Origin: Chloroflexota bacterium
GTDB lineage: Bacteria > Chloroflexota > UBA6077 > JACCZL01
Direction: 5' to 3'
Length of the DNA: 64,000 nucleotides
Assembly: GCA_030447245.1 (NCBI GenBank)
Contig: JAUJPG010000019.1
Span: forward strand, 12,583 to 76,582
Below are positions 26,618-34,894 of the stretch, piece by piece. A model generated the notes under the pieces. That model ran no database searches. It was not told the DNA's origin and saw only the letters and a program-made list of their open reading frames with translations. Numbering within the stretch: the stretch's first letter is position 1; each line of letters begins with the position of its first letter. The position numbers and the translations under genes were made by a program.

Positions 26618-27804
26618 TCCCGTACGCCACCTTCACCTGGTTTGGCGTGGTCTTGTATCCGGTCCTGGCCACACTCGTCCTGGGACTGATCGGGCGCCTC
26701 CCACGGATCTGGCCCCTGCTTGCAACCCTGGTCATGCTGATAGTGCAGTACGGGGGCAGCACCGTCAGCCTGGGACCAGGGACTGGAACGGGCAGGGGCA
26801 TGGCCGTCCGTGAGATCTGGATCGTCGCCGGCTACGCCGTGGCCCAGTGCGCCATCGCGGCGGGCTTCCTCCGGCTCCGCGCTGGCACGAGCCGTCGCTG
26901 GCCGTTCTACGCCGCGCTGGTCCTGTCGCTCCTGCCACTGGCGCTGGCGAAGCTCGTGCCGGCCTTGACCCCGAGCTCCCCGGTCGGCTTCCTGGGCATC
27001 TCCTACGTCACCTTCCGGGGCCTCGACGTCATCTTCAGTATCCAGGACCGGCTGATCACGTCGTTGCCGGTCGGGACGTTCCTCGCGTACGTGTTCTTCT
27101 TCCCGACCGTGTCGGCCGGTCCAATCGATCGCTATCGCCGCTTCGCGGCGGACTGGCTGCACCAGCGGAACCGGGCAGAGTTCCTCGCCGACCTCGACGC
27201 GGCCGTGCACCACATCTTCACGGGCTTCCTCTACAAGTTCGTCCTCGCGGCCCTGACTAAGCAGTACTGGCTGGACCCGGCGGCGGGCGTCGAGGGGCTG
27301 GCGAGCACGGTGTCGTACATGTACGCCTACAGCGTGTACCTGTTCTTCGACTTTGCCGGGTACAGCGCGTTCGCGGTCGGCTTCAGCTACCTCTTCGGGA
27401 TCCACACACCGGAGAACTTCAACCGGCCGTTCCTGGCCCGCAACATCCGGGACTTCTGGAACCGCTGGCACATCACCCTGTCATGGTGGTTCCGCGACCA
27501 CGTGTACATGCGATTCGTGATGGCGGCCACCAGGGGCCGCTGGTTCAAGGACAAGTACCTCGCGTCGTACGTCGGCTTCTTCCTCTCCTTCGGGCTGATG
27601 GGGCTCTGGCACGGCACCGAGGCCCACTACATTGCCTATGGCCTGTACCACGCCGCCCTGCTGACCGGGCACGACCTGTTCAGCCGCTGGAACACGCGGC
27701 GCAAGCTGTGGGGCGATGGCCCGCTCTGGCAGGCCGCCGGAATCGTCGTCACCTTCCACGTAGTCTGCTTCGGCTTCCTGCTCTTCTCCGGCCGGCTTGT
27801 TTAG
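26614..27804 (+). CDS. dltB: MBOAT-family D-alanyltransferase DltB
   Basis: The 396-residue polytopic membrane protein belongs to the membrane-bound O-acyltransferases. FFPTVSAGPIDRYRRF, FNRPFLARNIRDFWNRWHITLSWWFRDHVYMRF and LMGLWHGTEAHYIAYGLYHAALL are the family signatures; the His of GLWHG (about residue 333) is the catalytic one. It moves D-alanine from DltC across the membrane. The GTG at 26614 overlaps the dltA stop (GTGA), so translation is coupled. Confidence 0.92.
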   Translation: MIPYATFTWFGVVLYPVLATLVLGLIGRLPRIWPLLATLVMLIVQYGGSTVSLGPGTGTGRGMAVREIWIVAGYAVAQCAIAAGFLRLRAGTSRRWPFYAALVLSLLPLALAKLVPALTPSSPVGFLGISYVTFRGLDVIFSIQDRLITSLPVGTFLAYVFFFPTVSAGPIDRYRRFAADWLHQRNRAEFLADLDAAVHHIFTGFLYKFVLAALTKQYWLDPAAGVEGLASTVSYMYAYSVYLFFDFAGYSAFAVGFSYLFGIHTPENFNRPFLARNIRDFWNRWHITLSWWFRDHVYMRFVMAATRGRWFKDKYLASYVGFFLSFGLMGLWHGTEAHYIAYGLYHAALLTGHDLFSRWNTRRKLWGDGPLWQAAGIVVTFHVVCFGFLLFSGRLV

Positions 27805-27825
27805 GCCAGTAGACAAGTGTCAGTC

Positions 27826-28445
27826 GAGATATTGTCAAGTGCTGTGGGTCGAGGCTGATCAGGCAGCGGTCTGAATCGCCTCGGTGGTGGTCTCGCGCTC
27901 ATCCTGAGGCCGTCCCGGGACCGCACCCCGGGCCGGGCGTGGACGACGAGGTGCGGGGCGCTGAGCCGGCGACACCGCTGCTGGGTCATCGTCAGCAGCT
28001 TGACCACCATCGTCAGCCCGGCCATCCGCGAGCCGGCGTCCCTGGTGACGCGCTGGCGGAGCTAGACGGTCCCGAACGTCGCCTCGATCGGGTTGGTGGT
28101 CCGCAGGTGGCCCCAATGCTCGGCCGGGAAGGCGAAATGGGTCAGCAGGCGCTTCCGGTCAGCGACGCGACCACCCTGGGGTACTTGGCGGCTTACTCGG
28201 CCCCGAAGGCGGCAATCCCGGCCTGGCAGTTGGCGTGGTCCTCGGCGTCCCTCATGTCGTGCAGGGCGCGCTTCGCCGTCGGCTGCCGCCGCGTCGGCAG
28301 CTTGTCGAGCACGTTGGCGATGCGGTGGACCCAGCAACTCTTCCCCTGCGTCTCCGGCCAGACCTCGCGGGCGGCCGTCCAGAAGCCGAGGGCCCGGTCC
28401 GCCACCGCCAGCACCGGCGCCCGTAGCCGGCGGTGCTTGAGGTCG
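27826..28445 (-). mobile_element. IS256-family element remnant with transposase C-terminal half
   Basis: The minus strand reads LAVADRALGFWTAAREVWPETQGKSCWVHRIANVLDKLP, then in a second frame LTHFAFPAEHWGHLRTTNPIEATFGTVRLR, ending near 27859 with EAIQTAA. These are the C-terminal landmarks of mutator-type transposases. The end GAGATATTGTCAAGTG at 27826-27841 resembles an IS256 inverted repeat. The N-terminal half is missing beyond about 28445, where methyltransferase-like coding begins on the other strand, so one end is truncated. Confidence 0.8.
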
Positions 28446-28912
28446 CGCCGCTGCTTTACACGCGCGGAGCGGTGATCGGGATCACCACCCTGATTGCGAA
28501 CCCGTCCGCGGATCGGCTGGCCGCGGATTCCTCTGCCACGCACTTGGCGCCGGGCGGCGTGCTGGTCACGCCGCCTGAGGAGCTGCGCTCCCGCTTCCGT
28601 CAGCATCGCGTCCAGGGGGAAACGCATACGCGCGGTGACCGCTCGGTGACCACCGTGCAGGTCGACTTCGATCCCGACCCGACCGATTCCTCGTTCGAGG
28701 CGACGTTGGTGTTCCTCATCCGCCAGGCCGGCCAGCCGTTGCAGGTGGAAGCTGACACGCATGTGGTGGGTCTGTTTGACCTGAACGACGTGCTATCCAC
28801 GCTGCGAGAGGTCGGCTTCGAGCCGCGGGCTGAGCCCTGGGACCTGCCGCCTGACCTCCTGCTCGGCGAGGATCTCACGCTGATCACGGCGATCAAACGG
28901 CCGACGGGCTAA
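28446..28912 (+). pseudogene. Class I SAM-dependent methyltransferase, C-terminal part
   Basis: From about 28530 the frame reads LAPGGVLVTPPEELRSRFRQHR and then VQVDFDPDPTDSSFEATLVFLIRQAGQPLQVEADTHVVGLFDLNDVLSTLREVGFEPRAEPWDLPP. This is the C-terminal half of a small class I methyltransferase, in which a bulky beta-sheet insert precedes the final helix. The SAM-binding glycine motif is missing, cut off at the IS256 junction. It is a remnant disrupted by insertion. Confidence 0.55.
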
Positions 28913-28999
28913 GCCAGCCCACCGAGCCACCCGGCTGCTGCCGCTCGTGTGCGCTTGTGCCACCGCGTAGGTGCCCTCGCCGAATGCAGAAACACGGCC

Positions 29000-29734
29000 T
29001 CAGAGCGTCAGCGTCAGGCCATCCTCGGCGCACTCGTCCTCCGCCTCGTCGCGCCGCGCGAGCATCTCGGGACCCATGTGGGTCAGGATCAGGCGACCGC
29101 AGGCCATCCGGGCTCGGTGCTGCCGGATCGTCGCGTAGGAGAGATGGTGCGGGACTAGCTTGTCGAAGACGTACGCCTCGCAGATAAACAGGTCGGCGCC
29201 GTCGGCGACCTCGACCAACGCCTCGGTCCAGGCCGCATCGCCGGAGTAGGCCAGGAGCTTGCCATCCACTGCCAGCCGAAACGCGTAGGCCGGCGCGCCG
29301 CTCGGGTGTGGCACTTCGTAGGCGGACACCGCAAACTCCCCAAGCGTCGTGGTCGTCCGCTCCGCCAACTCGATGAAGCGCAGGTCAAACCGACGCTCAG
29401 TGCGGGACGAGCCCGGGAACGTCACTTCCATGAGCTGGTGCACCCGCTCGGTCACGCCCGGCGGCCCGACGATCGTGAGCGGCCGTTCGCGGCGTCGGAA
29501 CTGCGCGTCCAGGACCAGGAACGGGATCCCGGCGAAGTGATCGCCGTGCAGATGGCTCAGGGTTACCGTGTCCACGGAGATTGGGTCGAGACCGAACCGG
29601 CGCAAGGCGATCAGCGACGATGCGCCGCAGTCCAGCAGCCAGTGATGCGGGTCCGATCGGACGGAGATGCACGGCTGGAACCGCCCGCCGCTGCCGAACG
29701 CGTCTCCGGAACCCAGAAACTGCACCGTTACCAT
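29000..29734 (-). CDS. Metallo-beta-lactamase-fold hydrolase, RNase Z/phosphodiesterase-like
   Basis: The 244-residue protein starts VTVQFLGSGDAFGSGGRF and carries TLSHLHGDHFAGIPFL (HxHxDH zinc motif). LLAYSGDAAWTEALVEVADGADLFICEAY supplies the metal-bridging Asp, and LILTHMG the final His. This pattern fits small RNase Z/cyclic nucleotide phosphodiesterase-like MBL proteins; no RNase Z exosite arm is visible. Substrate unknown. Codons near 29154-29275 are duplicated exactly at 23222-23343. Confidence 0.85.
   Translation of the reverse strand: MVTVQFLGSGDAFGSGGRFQPCISVRSDPHHWLLDCGASSLIALRRFGLDPISVDTVTLSHLHGDHFAGIPFLVLDAQFRRRERPLTIVGPPGVTERVHQLMEVTFPGSSRTERRFDLRFIELAERTTTTLGEFAVSAYEVPHPSGAPAYAFRLAVDGKLLAYSGDAAWTEALVEVADGADLFICEAYVFDKLVPHHLSYATIRQHRARMACGRLILTHMGPEMLARRDEAEDECAEDGLTLTL
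29154..29275. repeat. 122-bp perfect direct repeat, right copy (inside the MBL gene)
   Basis: Identical to 23222-23343. Here it is native coding sequence of the MBL-fold gene, with unbroken coding on both sides, so this copy is the source and the left one the derivative. The repeat begins with ACTAG, the CTAG/TA type of site used by IS630. Confidence 0.9.
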
Positions 29735-29843
29735 AGCTGACTACCATAGCCGACCCCGCCCGTCTCGTCGCGACGCCCGACGGCGCGAACGAATCCTGAC
29801 GTCGGATTGACCCGCGCTTCACACGGCCGTAGCCGCCTGGAAG

Positions 29844-30245
29844 CTACCGCCCGAACGCTCCGGGCAACAGATCCGCGATGGTGAACTGACCGACGCCGTC
29901 TACCAGGATGATCGCGTCCGGCGCGAATAGCTCGGCCATCACCTGGCGACAGGCGCCGCACGGCATACGGCTGGTGGTAGGAGCGTGCGGCGGAGCATCG
30001 ACGCAGGCGACCGCGAGGCGACTGATTTGGCGGCGGCCGCCCGCGACGGCCGACCACATGGCCACGCGCTCGGCGCACGCGGTCAGGCCGAAGGACGCAT
30101 TCTCGACGTTGCAGCCGAGGAACGGTTGGCCGTCCGCGACGGCGACGGCGCCGACGCGGAAGCGCGAGTATGGCGCGTGGGCACGGGTGGCCGCCTCGCG
30201 CGCCAGGACAAGTAGCTCCAGATCGGCCGCGTTCGCCTCTACCAT
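29844..30245 (-). CDS. cdd: Cytidine deaminase
   Basis: The 133-residue protein has the zinc site of the homotetrameric class: CNVENASFGLTACAERVAMWSA (Cys-Ala-Glu) and PCGACRQVMAEL (PCxxC). It hydrolyses cytidine and deoxycytidine to the uridine forms in pyrimidine salvage. Length and motif order are normal. It is on its own, with no other pyrimidine gene nearby. Confidence 0.95.
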   Translation of the reverse strand: MVEANAADLELLVLAREAATRAHAPYSRFRVGAVAVADGQPFLGCNVENASFGLTACAERVAMWSAVAGGRRQISRLAVACVDAPPHAPTTSRMPCGACRQVMAELFAPDAIILVDGVGQFTIADLLPGAFGR

Positions 30246-30347
30246 CGACCGAGTCTACCGCTGCGACGAGGCGTCCTGCAGTGAAGCCCTACCGGCGCTT
30301 GCTCCGGGGCTACGTCCCTGACCGCGACGCGGGTGGAGTGCGTGGGC

Positions 30348-31109
30348 TCAGCCGCTCAGGAAACCGCCGTCGACGTAGACGACCTGGCCAGTCAGGTAGT
30401 CGGAGGCGGCCGAACCGAGAAAGACGGCGACGCCGGCCAGGTCGGCCGGATACCCGCGCCGGCCCATCGGGATACGGCTCTGGATCCAGGGGCCGCGTTG
30501 AGGATCGGCGAACATCGGCTCGGTCAAGTCAGTCTCGATGAAGCCGGGACCGATCGCGTTGACCTGGATGTTCTGCTCGGCCCACTCGACGGCCAGGCTG
30601 CGGGTCAATTGGAGTACCCCGCCCTTGCTGGCGCCATACGCCGCGGTCCCGCGGATTCCGACCTGGCTGGTCAGCGATGCGATGTTGACGATCTTGCCGC
30701 CGCCCTGACGGATCATCGCCGGCGCGGCCGCGCGGCAGGCGAAGAAGACCGACTTCAGATTCACCGTCTGGATCAGGTCCCAATCCTCTTCGGAAACGTC
30801 GACCGATGGTCCGCGGCGGTTCGTGCCGGCGTTGTTGACCAGGATGTCCAGCCGACCGAACGCTTCGAGCGTCCCCGTTACCATGCGCTCGATCTCATCA
30901 ACGCGGGCGACATCGGTCGGAAAGGTCTCCACTCGCGGCCCGATCGGGGCCAGCTCCTTCGCGGCGCTCGCCAGCGACTCGGCGTCCCGGCTTGCCAGGG
31001 CGATCGACGCGCCCGCCTCGGCCAGCCCTCGGGCGATCCCCTTGCCAATCCCGCGGCTGCCTCCGGTGACGAGCGCGACCCGCCCGGTCAGGTCGAACAG
31101 CTTCGCCAT
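30348..31109 (-). CDS. SDR-family oxidoreductase, gluconate/deoxygluconate dehydrogenase-like
   Basis: This classical short-chain dehydrogenase of 253 residues has TGGSRGIGKGIA (cofactor loop), NNAG, and the catalytic Ser and Tyr-x-x-x-Lys in NIASLTSQVGIRGTAAYGASKGG. FDLTGRVALVTGGSRGIGKGIA and the TNRRGPSVDVSEEDWD region resemble gluconate 5-dehydrogenase and 2-deoxy-D-gluconate 3-dehydrogenase. The neighbouring LarA-like and D-2-hydroxyacid dehydrogenase genes suggest hydroxy-acid or sugar-acid catabolism. The precise substrate is not determined. Confidence 0.88.
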   Translation of the reverse strand: MAKLFDLTGRVALVTGGSRGIGKGIARGLAEAGASIALASRDAESLASAAKELAPIGPRVETFPTDVARVDEIERMVTGTLEAFGRLDILVNNAGTNRRGPSVDVSEEDWDLIQTVNLKSVFFACRAAAPAMIRQGGGKIVNIASLTSQVGIRGTAAYGASKGGVLQLTRSLAVEWAEQNIQVNAIGPGFIETDLTEPMFADPQRGPWIQSRIPMGRRGYPADLAGVAVFLGSAASDYLTGQVVYVDGGFLSG

Positions 31110-31227
31110 CCTACAATCGCCGGTTCGGGCGTCTCACCATTGTGGTGCTGGCCCCGCGAAGGTCATGCCTTGTCTCGCCCAGGATGACGCCCCGCCAGGT
31201 GCCTGGCCACACCGTGCCGCGCCCGCG

Positions 31228-32541
31228 CTAGGCGTGGACCGCCTGACGCCAGACGTCCAGTATCCGGCCATCCTCGGCAAACGCCAGCGGGTGCGGGTCC
31301 GGATCGACGTCCAGGCGCGGGATGGCGCGAGCCTCCTCGAGCAGCGAGGCCGAAATCTCAAGCTCGCCGAGCTGGAGGGTGTTCTTGATGTGCACGACGC
31401 CGACCTGGGTGGGGTCCGGCTTGCCGCACATCCGGATCGCGGTTGAGACGGCGGTTCGGTCGTTCGGCAGGATCATCGGGACCTGGCCTCGCTGGACGCC
31501 ACTGATCCCCGCCGTGATGGCATTGATGTAGAACGCCGCGAAATCTACTTTCTCGACGACGCGCTGGGTCGTGAAGTCGGCCAGGCCGAGGCCGGACGCG
31601 TTGCCGTGCGATGCTTCGGTCAGGTCCAGGACGGCGATGGTGACGATCTTCGGCCGGGCATACTCTCCGGCGCCGTGAACCATCATTCGACCGATCACGT
31701 TGGTGTCCAGGCCGGCTCCGGAGATCTCCTTCCCCATCTGGTCGACGACCAGCACGTCGAGCGTGTCGAATGGCAGCGAGGCCATCAGCTCCTTGGCACG
31801 GGCCTGGAGCCGCTCCTCGTCCGGCCCGGCCACGCCAGAGGGGGGAATCGCCTCGACGATGGCCGTCTGGTCGTAGGCGTTCTCGACGACGCCGACGCCG
31901 AACAGGATGTTGGTGCGCTCGCAGATCAGGCGCGCCGCGGCCGGCATGAACTCGGCCAAGCCAGGCACCCCGTACGAGTGGATGGTCTGGGCGCCATGCT
32001 GCTTGCCCAGGCCGATCGTGCAGATCTTGGCCAGACCGCTCTCGATCGTGCCGTTGAAGTCCGTGTGCGGCTTGATCCGGTTGAGTAGGATGACGCCGTC
32101 CGCTTCGAGCGCGGTCACGCCCACGTAGACCGGCATGCCGTTGTCGAGCTGCCCGATCTCGCGAACCTCCATCGACGAGACAATCTCCATCCCAACGCTC
32201 GCTTCGGTCACGCCGAGCTCGCCGAGCATCTCGATCTGGCCCGCGGCGGTGGCGCTGCCGTGGCTGCCCATGGCCGGCATGACGAACGGCGCGCCGCCCA
32301 GCTCGCGAACCTCGTCGCCCACGGCCTTGACCAGCCGCGGAATGTTGGCGATGCCGCGGCTCCCGGCGGTGATCGCGACGCGCATGCCGGGCGTGATCCG
32401 ATCACCGAAGCGGCGGACCTGACGGGCAACCTCTCCCTCGATGTCTTCGAGGACCGGTCCGTCGAACCGCTGGCGGGCGCGGTGCATCATCGGCAGCGTC
32501 ACGTCCAGGCGAAGCTTACTGAGGTCTGGCGCGGCAAGCAT
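31228..32541 (-). CDS. LarA-like protein (lactate racemase/DUF2088 family)
   Basis: The 437-residue product contains DRITPGMRVAITAGSRGIANIPRLVKAV, FVMPAMGSHGSATAAGQIEML, and GVILLNRIKPHTDFNGTIESGLAKICTIGLGKQHGAQ, features of the LarA superfamily. LarA itself racemises lactate with a nickel-pincer nucleotide; members of this subgroup are mostly uncharacterised hydroxyacid racemases or epimerases. The cofactor-maturation genes larB, larC and larE are not in the window. A strong promoter precedes it at 32617-32645. Confidence 0.82.
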   Translation of the reverse strand: MLAAPDLSKLRLDVTLPMMHRARQRFDGPVLEDIEGEVARQVRRFGDRITPGMRVAITAGSRGIANIPRLVKAVGDEVRELGGAPFVMPAMGSHGSATAAGQIEMLGELGVTEASVGMEIVSSMEVREIGQLDNGMPVYVGVTALEADGVILLNRIKPHTDFNGTIESGLAKICTIGLGKQHGAQTIHSYGVPGLAEFMPAAARLICERTNILFGVGVVENAYDQTAIVEAIPPSGVAGPDEERLQARAKELMASLPFDTLDVLVVDQMGKEISGAGLDTNVIGRMMVHGAGEYARPKIVTIAVLDLTEASHGNASGLGLADFTTQRVVEKVDFAAFYINAITAGISGVQRGQVPMILPNDRTAVSTAIRMCGKPDPTQVGVVHIKNTLQLGELEISASLLEEARAIPRLDVDPDPHPLAFAEDGRILDVWRQAVHA

Positions 32542-32616
32542 GGCACCCTCCCGAGGAGACCGTAGACAGAAGTGGGCTTCGATCCCGCGGCCTGACTGTC
32601 TGCCGACCGCTTCCTC

Positions 32617-32645
32617 ATTGTAGGCTTTCGGCCCACTACCAACAA
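32617..32645 (-). promoter_or_regulatory. Promoter TTGTTG-17-TACAAT
   Basis: On the minus strand TTGTTG (32645-32640) and TACAAT (32622-32617) are 17 bases apart. They lie about 75 bases before the LarA-like gene, one of the best consensus matches in the window. Confidence 0.6.
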
Positions 32646-32710
32646 CGCGGCCACGGCGAGTATCGTAGTAGGCGCGCGCGGCGTCCCCTAAATCAGCGCC
32701 GGAGCTCGCC

Positions 32711-33682
32711 CTGACTTCCAGCCGTCCCCGCGTCGTCGTGACCGACTACGACTACGAGCACCTGGACGAGATCCATCGGGTGCTCGAACCGCTCGGCGTC
32801 GAGCTGTCCGAGCACCAGGCGACCACCGAGGCCGAGGTGATCGATGTGGCTCGCGGCGCGGTCGCCCTGCTGGTCGAGTACGTGCCAATCACGGAGGCCG
32901 TGATCGGAGCGCTTGACGGCCTGCGCCTGATCGTGCGTTTCGGCGTCGGCTACGACAACGTCGACGTCGCGGCGGCAACGCGTCATGGAGTCTCGGTCTG
33001 CAATGTCCCGGATTTCGGCTCTGAGGACATCGCCGACCATGCGTTCCTGCTCCTCCTGGCAGCGGCGCGCAAGCTGGTGCCGATGGCCAACAGCGTGCAG
33101 GCAGGTCGCTGGGACGTTAACGAATTCAAGCCGATCTTCCGCCTTCGCGGGCAGACCGTTGGGATTGTCGGACTGGGGCGGACCGGCAGCGCCGTTGCCG
33201 CGCGGGCGCGGGCGTTTGGCATGCGGGCGGTCGCGTATCACCCGAACCGCCCGCCCGAGTACTTCGCCGAGCGCGGCGCGACGCCGGTCGAGCTCGACGA
33301 GCTGCTCCGGACGGCCGACGTTGTCTCGCTTCAGGCCACACTCAATCCTCAGACTCGCCACCTGATCGGCGAGCGCGAGTTGGGGCTGATGAAGCCGACG
33401 GCGATCCTGGTCAACACCGCCCGCGGCGGGATCGTCGACGGGGCGGCGCTTGCCCGTGCGCTGCGCGAGGGGCAGATCGCTGGCGCCGCGCTGGACGTCG
33501 TCGAACGCGAACCGATCCCCCGCGACGAGCCGCTGCTCGGCCTGGAGAACTGCCTGATCACGCCGCACGGCGCCTACTACACCGAGGAGTCCGTCCGCGA
33601 CCTAAAGACGTTCGCTGCCGAGGAGGTTGCCCGGCTCCTGCGCGGCGAGTCGTTGCGCAACCCGGTCAACCGGATTACGTAG
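32711..33682 (+). CDS. D-2-hydroxyacid dehydrogenase (C-terminal-binding-protein type), copy 1
   Basis: The protein has about 323 residues with the NAD fold signature GIVGLGRTGSAVAARARAFG, and the catalytic set Arg (VNTARGGIVDG), Glu (VEREPIPRD) and His (ITPHGAYYTEES). RFGVGYDNVDVAAATRHGVSVCNVPDFGSEDIADH is typical of the CtBP/phosphoglycerate dehydrogenase group. A GTG at 32738 would remove residues that the paralogue next door conserves (RVVVTDYDY). A CTG at 32711 with GGAG six bases upstream restores them, so I prefer that non-standard start. Substrate: a D-2-hydroxyacid, not known more precisely. Confidence 0.85.
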   Translation: MTSSRPRVVVTDYDYEHLDEIHRVLEPLGVELSEHQATTEAEVIDVARGAVALLVEYVPITEAVIGALDGLRLIVRFGVGYDNVDVAAATRHGVSVCNVPDFGSEDIADHAFLLLLAAARKLVPMANSVQAGRWDVNEFKPIFRLRGQTVGIVGLGRTGSAVAARARAFGMRAVAYHPNRPPEYFAERGATPVELDELLRTADVVSLQATLNPQTRHLIGERELGLMKPTAILVNTARGGIVDGAALARALREGQIAGAALDVVEREPIPRDEPLLGLENCLITPHGAYYTEESVRDLKTFAAEEVARLLRGESLRNPVNRIT

Positions 33683-33702
33683 GGGCGCACGGCGTGTGCC
33701 CC
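33682..33702. repeat. REP-like palindrome between paralogues
   Basis: GGGGCGCAC-GGC-GTGTGCCCC forms a nine-pair hairpin with one G-T pair, starting at the last base of the stop codon. The same 15-base core (GGGGCGCACGGCGTG) occurs at 7292-7306, so it seems to be a dispersed intergenic element. Confidence 0.5.
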
Positions 33703-33721
33703 GCGGAAAGGAAGGCTGCGC

Positions 33722-34699
33722 ATGGCCTCCGACTCACACCGTTTCCGCGTCGTCGTGACAGACTACGACTACGTGAGCTTCGACGAGGAGCGGACGGTGC
33801 TTGATCCGATCGGCGCCGAGCTGGTCCTCGAGCACGCGCGCGCCGAGGACGAGCTGATTGCCGTCGGTCGCGGCGCGGATGCCTTGCTGGTCCAGTACGG
33901 GCGGATCACCGCCCGAGTGATCGACGCGCTCGACGGATGTCGGGCGATCGTCCGCTACGGGGTTGGGGTTGACCAGGTGAACATCCCGGCGGCCACCCGG
34001 CGGGGCATCTGGGTGTGCAACGTCCCCGACTACGGGACCGACGAGGTCTCCGATCACGCCGTCACACTGCTGCTCGCGTCGGCGCGCAAGCTGGTGCCGA
34101 TGGCCAACAGTGTCCAGGCCGGCCACTGGGACGTCAACGAGTTCAAGCCCATCGGCCGACTGCGCGGGCGGACGCTGGGCGTGATCGGACTCGGCCGAAT
34201 TGGTAGCCTGGTTGCACACAAAGCCCAGGCGTTCGGCCTCAGGGTCATCGCATCTGACCCGCACCGTTCGACTGACTACTTCGCCGAGCGTGACGTCGAA
34301 TCGGTCGTCCTGGATCGCCTGCTGGCCGAGTCCGACTTCGTGTCGGTCAACGCCCCGCTCACTGACGAAACCCGTCATCTGATCGGCGAGCGGGCGCTTG
34401 GCTTGATGAAGCCGAGTGCGATCCTGGTCAACACCGCCCGCGGCGGGCTCGTCGATGGCGCGGCGCTCGCCCGTGCGCTGCGCGAGGGGCAGATCGCGGG
34501 CGCCGCGCTCGACGTGACGGAGCAGGAGCCGATCCCATCGGGGGATCCGCTGCTCGGGCTGGTGAATTGCGTACTGACTCCGCACGCCGCCTGGTACTCT
34601 GAGGAAGCGTCTCGCGCGCTCAAGACGATGGCGGCCGAGGAGGTCGCCCGCATCCTCCAGGGACAGCCGCCCCGCTGCCCAGTCAACCAGGTCGCGTAG
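33722..34699 (+). CDS. D-2-hydroxyacid dehydrogenase (C-terminal-binding-protein type), copy 2
   Basis: The 325-residue paralogue of the preceding gene is about 65% identical by eye. It keeps GVIGLGRIGSLVAHKAQAFG, VNTARGGLVDG, VTEQEPIPSG and LTPHAAWYSEEA. AAGGAAGG lies before the ATG. The N-termini MASDSHRFRVVVTDYDY and RPRVVVTDYDY align, which supports the earlier start for copy 1. The two differ mainly around the substrate loop (DPHRSTDYFAERDVESVVLD against NRPPEYFAERGATPVELD), so they may act on different acids or form heteromers. Confidence 0.88.
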   Translation: MASDSHRFRVVVTDYDYVSFDEERTVLDPIGAELVLEHARAEDELIAVGRGADALLVQYGRITARVIDALDGCRAIVRYGVGVDQVNIPAATRRGIWVCNVPDYGTDEVSDHAVTLLLASARKLVPMANSVQAGHWDVNEFKPIGRLRGRTLGVIGLGRIGSLVAHKAQAFGLRVIASDPHRSTDYFAERDVESVVLDRLLAESDFVSVNAPLTDETRHLIGERALGLMKPSAILVNTARGGLVDGAALARALREGQIAGAALDVTEQEPIPSGDPLLGLVNCVLTPHAAWYSEEASRALKTMAAEEVARILQGQPPRCPVNQVA

Positions 34700-34894
34700 A
34701 GGCAGGTCCCACCGCGGCGGACGGGCTCCGCCGCCGAGGCTGCTCAGGAGTCGCGTGCCTACCCCGGAAAGATGGCCAGGACGCGGCTGCTGCTGGACCA
34801 GCAGGTAAACTGTCCGGGATTGCTCGCCTCCGGCGGCCCGGCGAGCGTGCTATCGTGGACCACGCAGCGGAGGTTCCGCGCTCCGGGGGACGGG

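Noticed and set aside
27808-27823. AGTAGACAAGTGTCA resembling the IS630 end AGTAGACTGTCA
   Set aside because: Three extra bases interrupt the match and no transposase is attached; it more likely belongs to the IS256 border or is coincidence.
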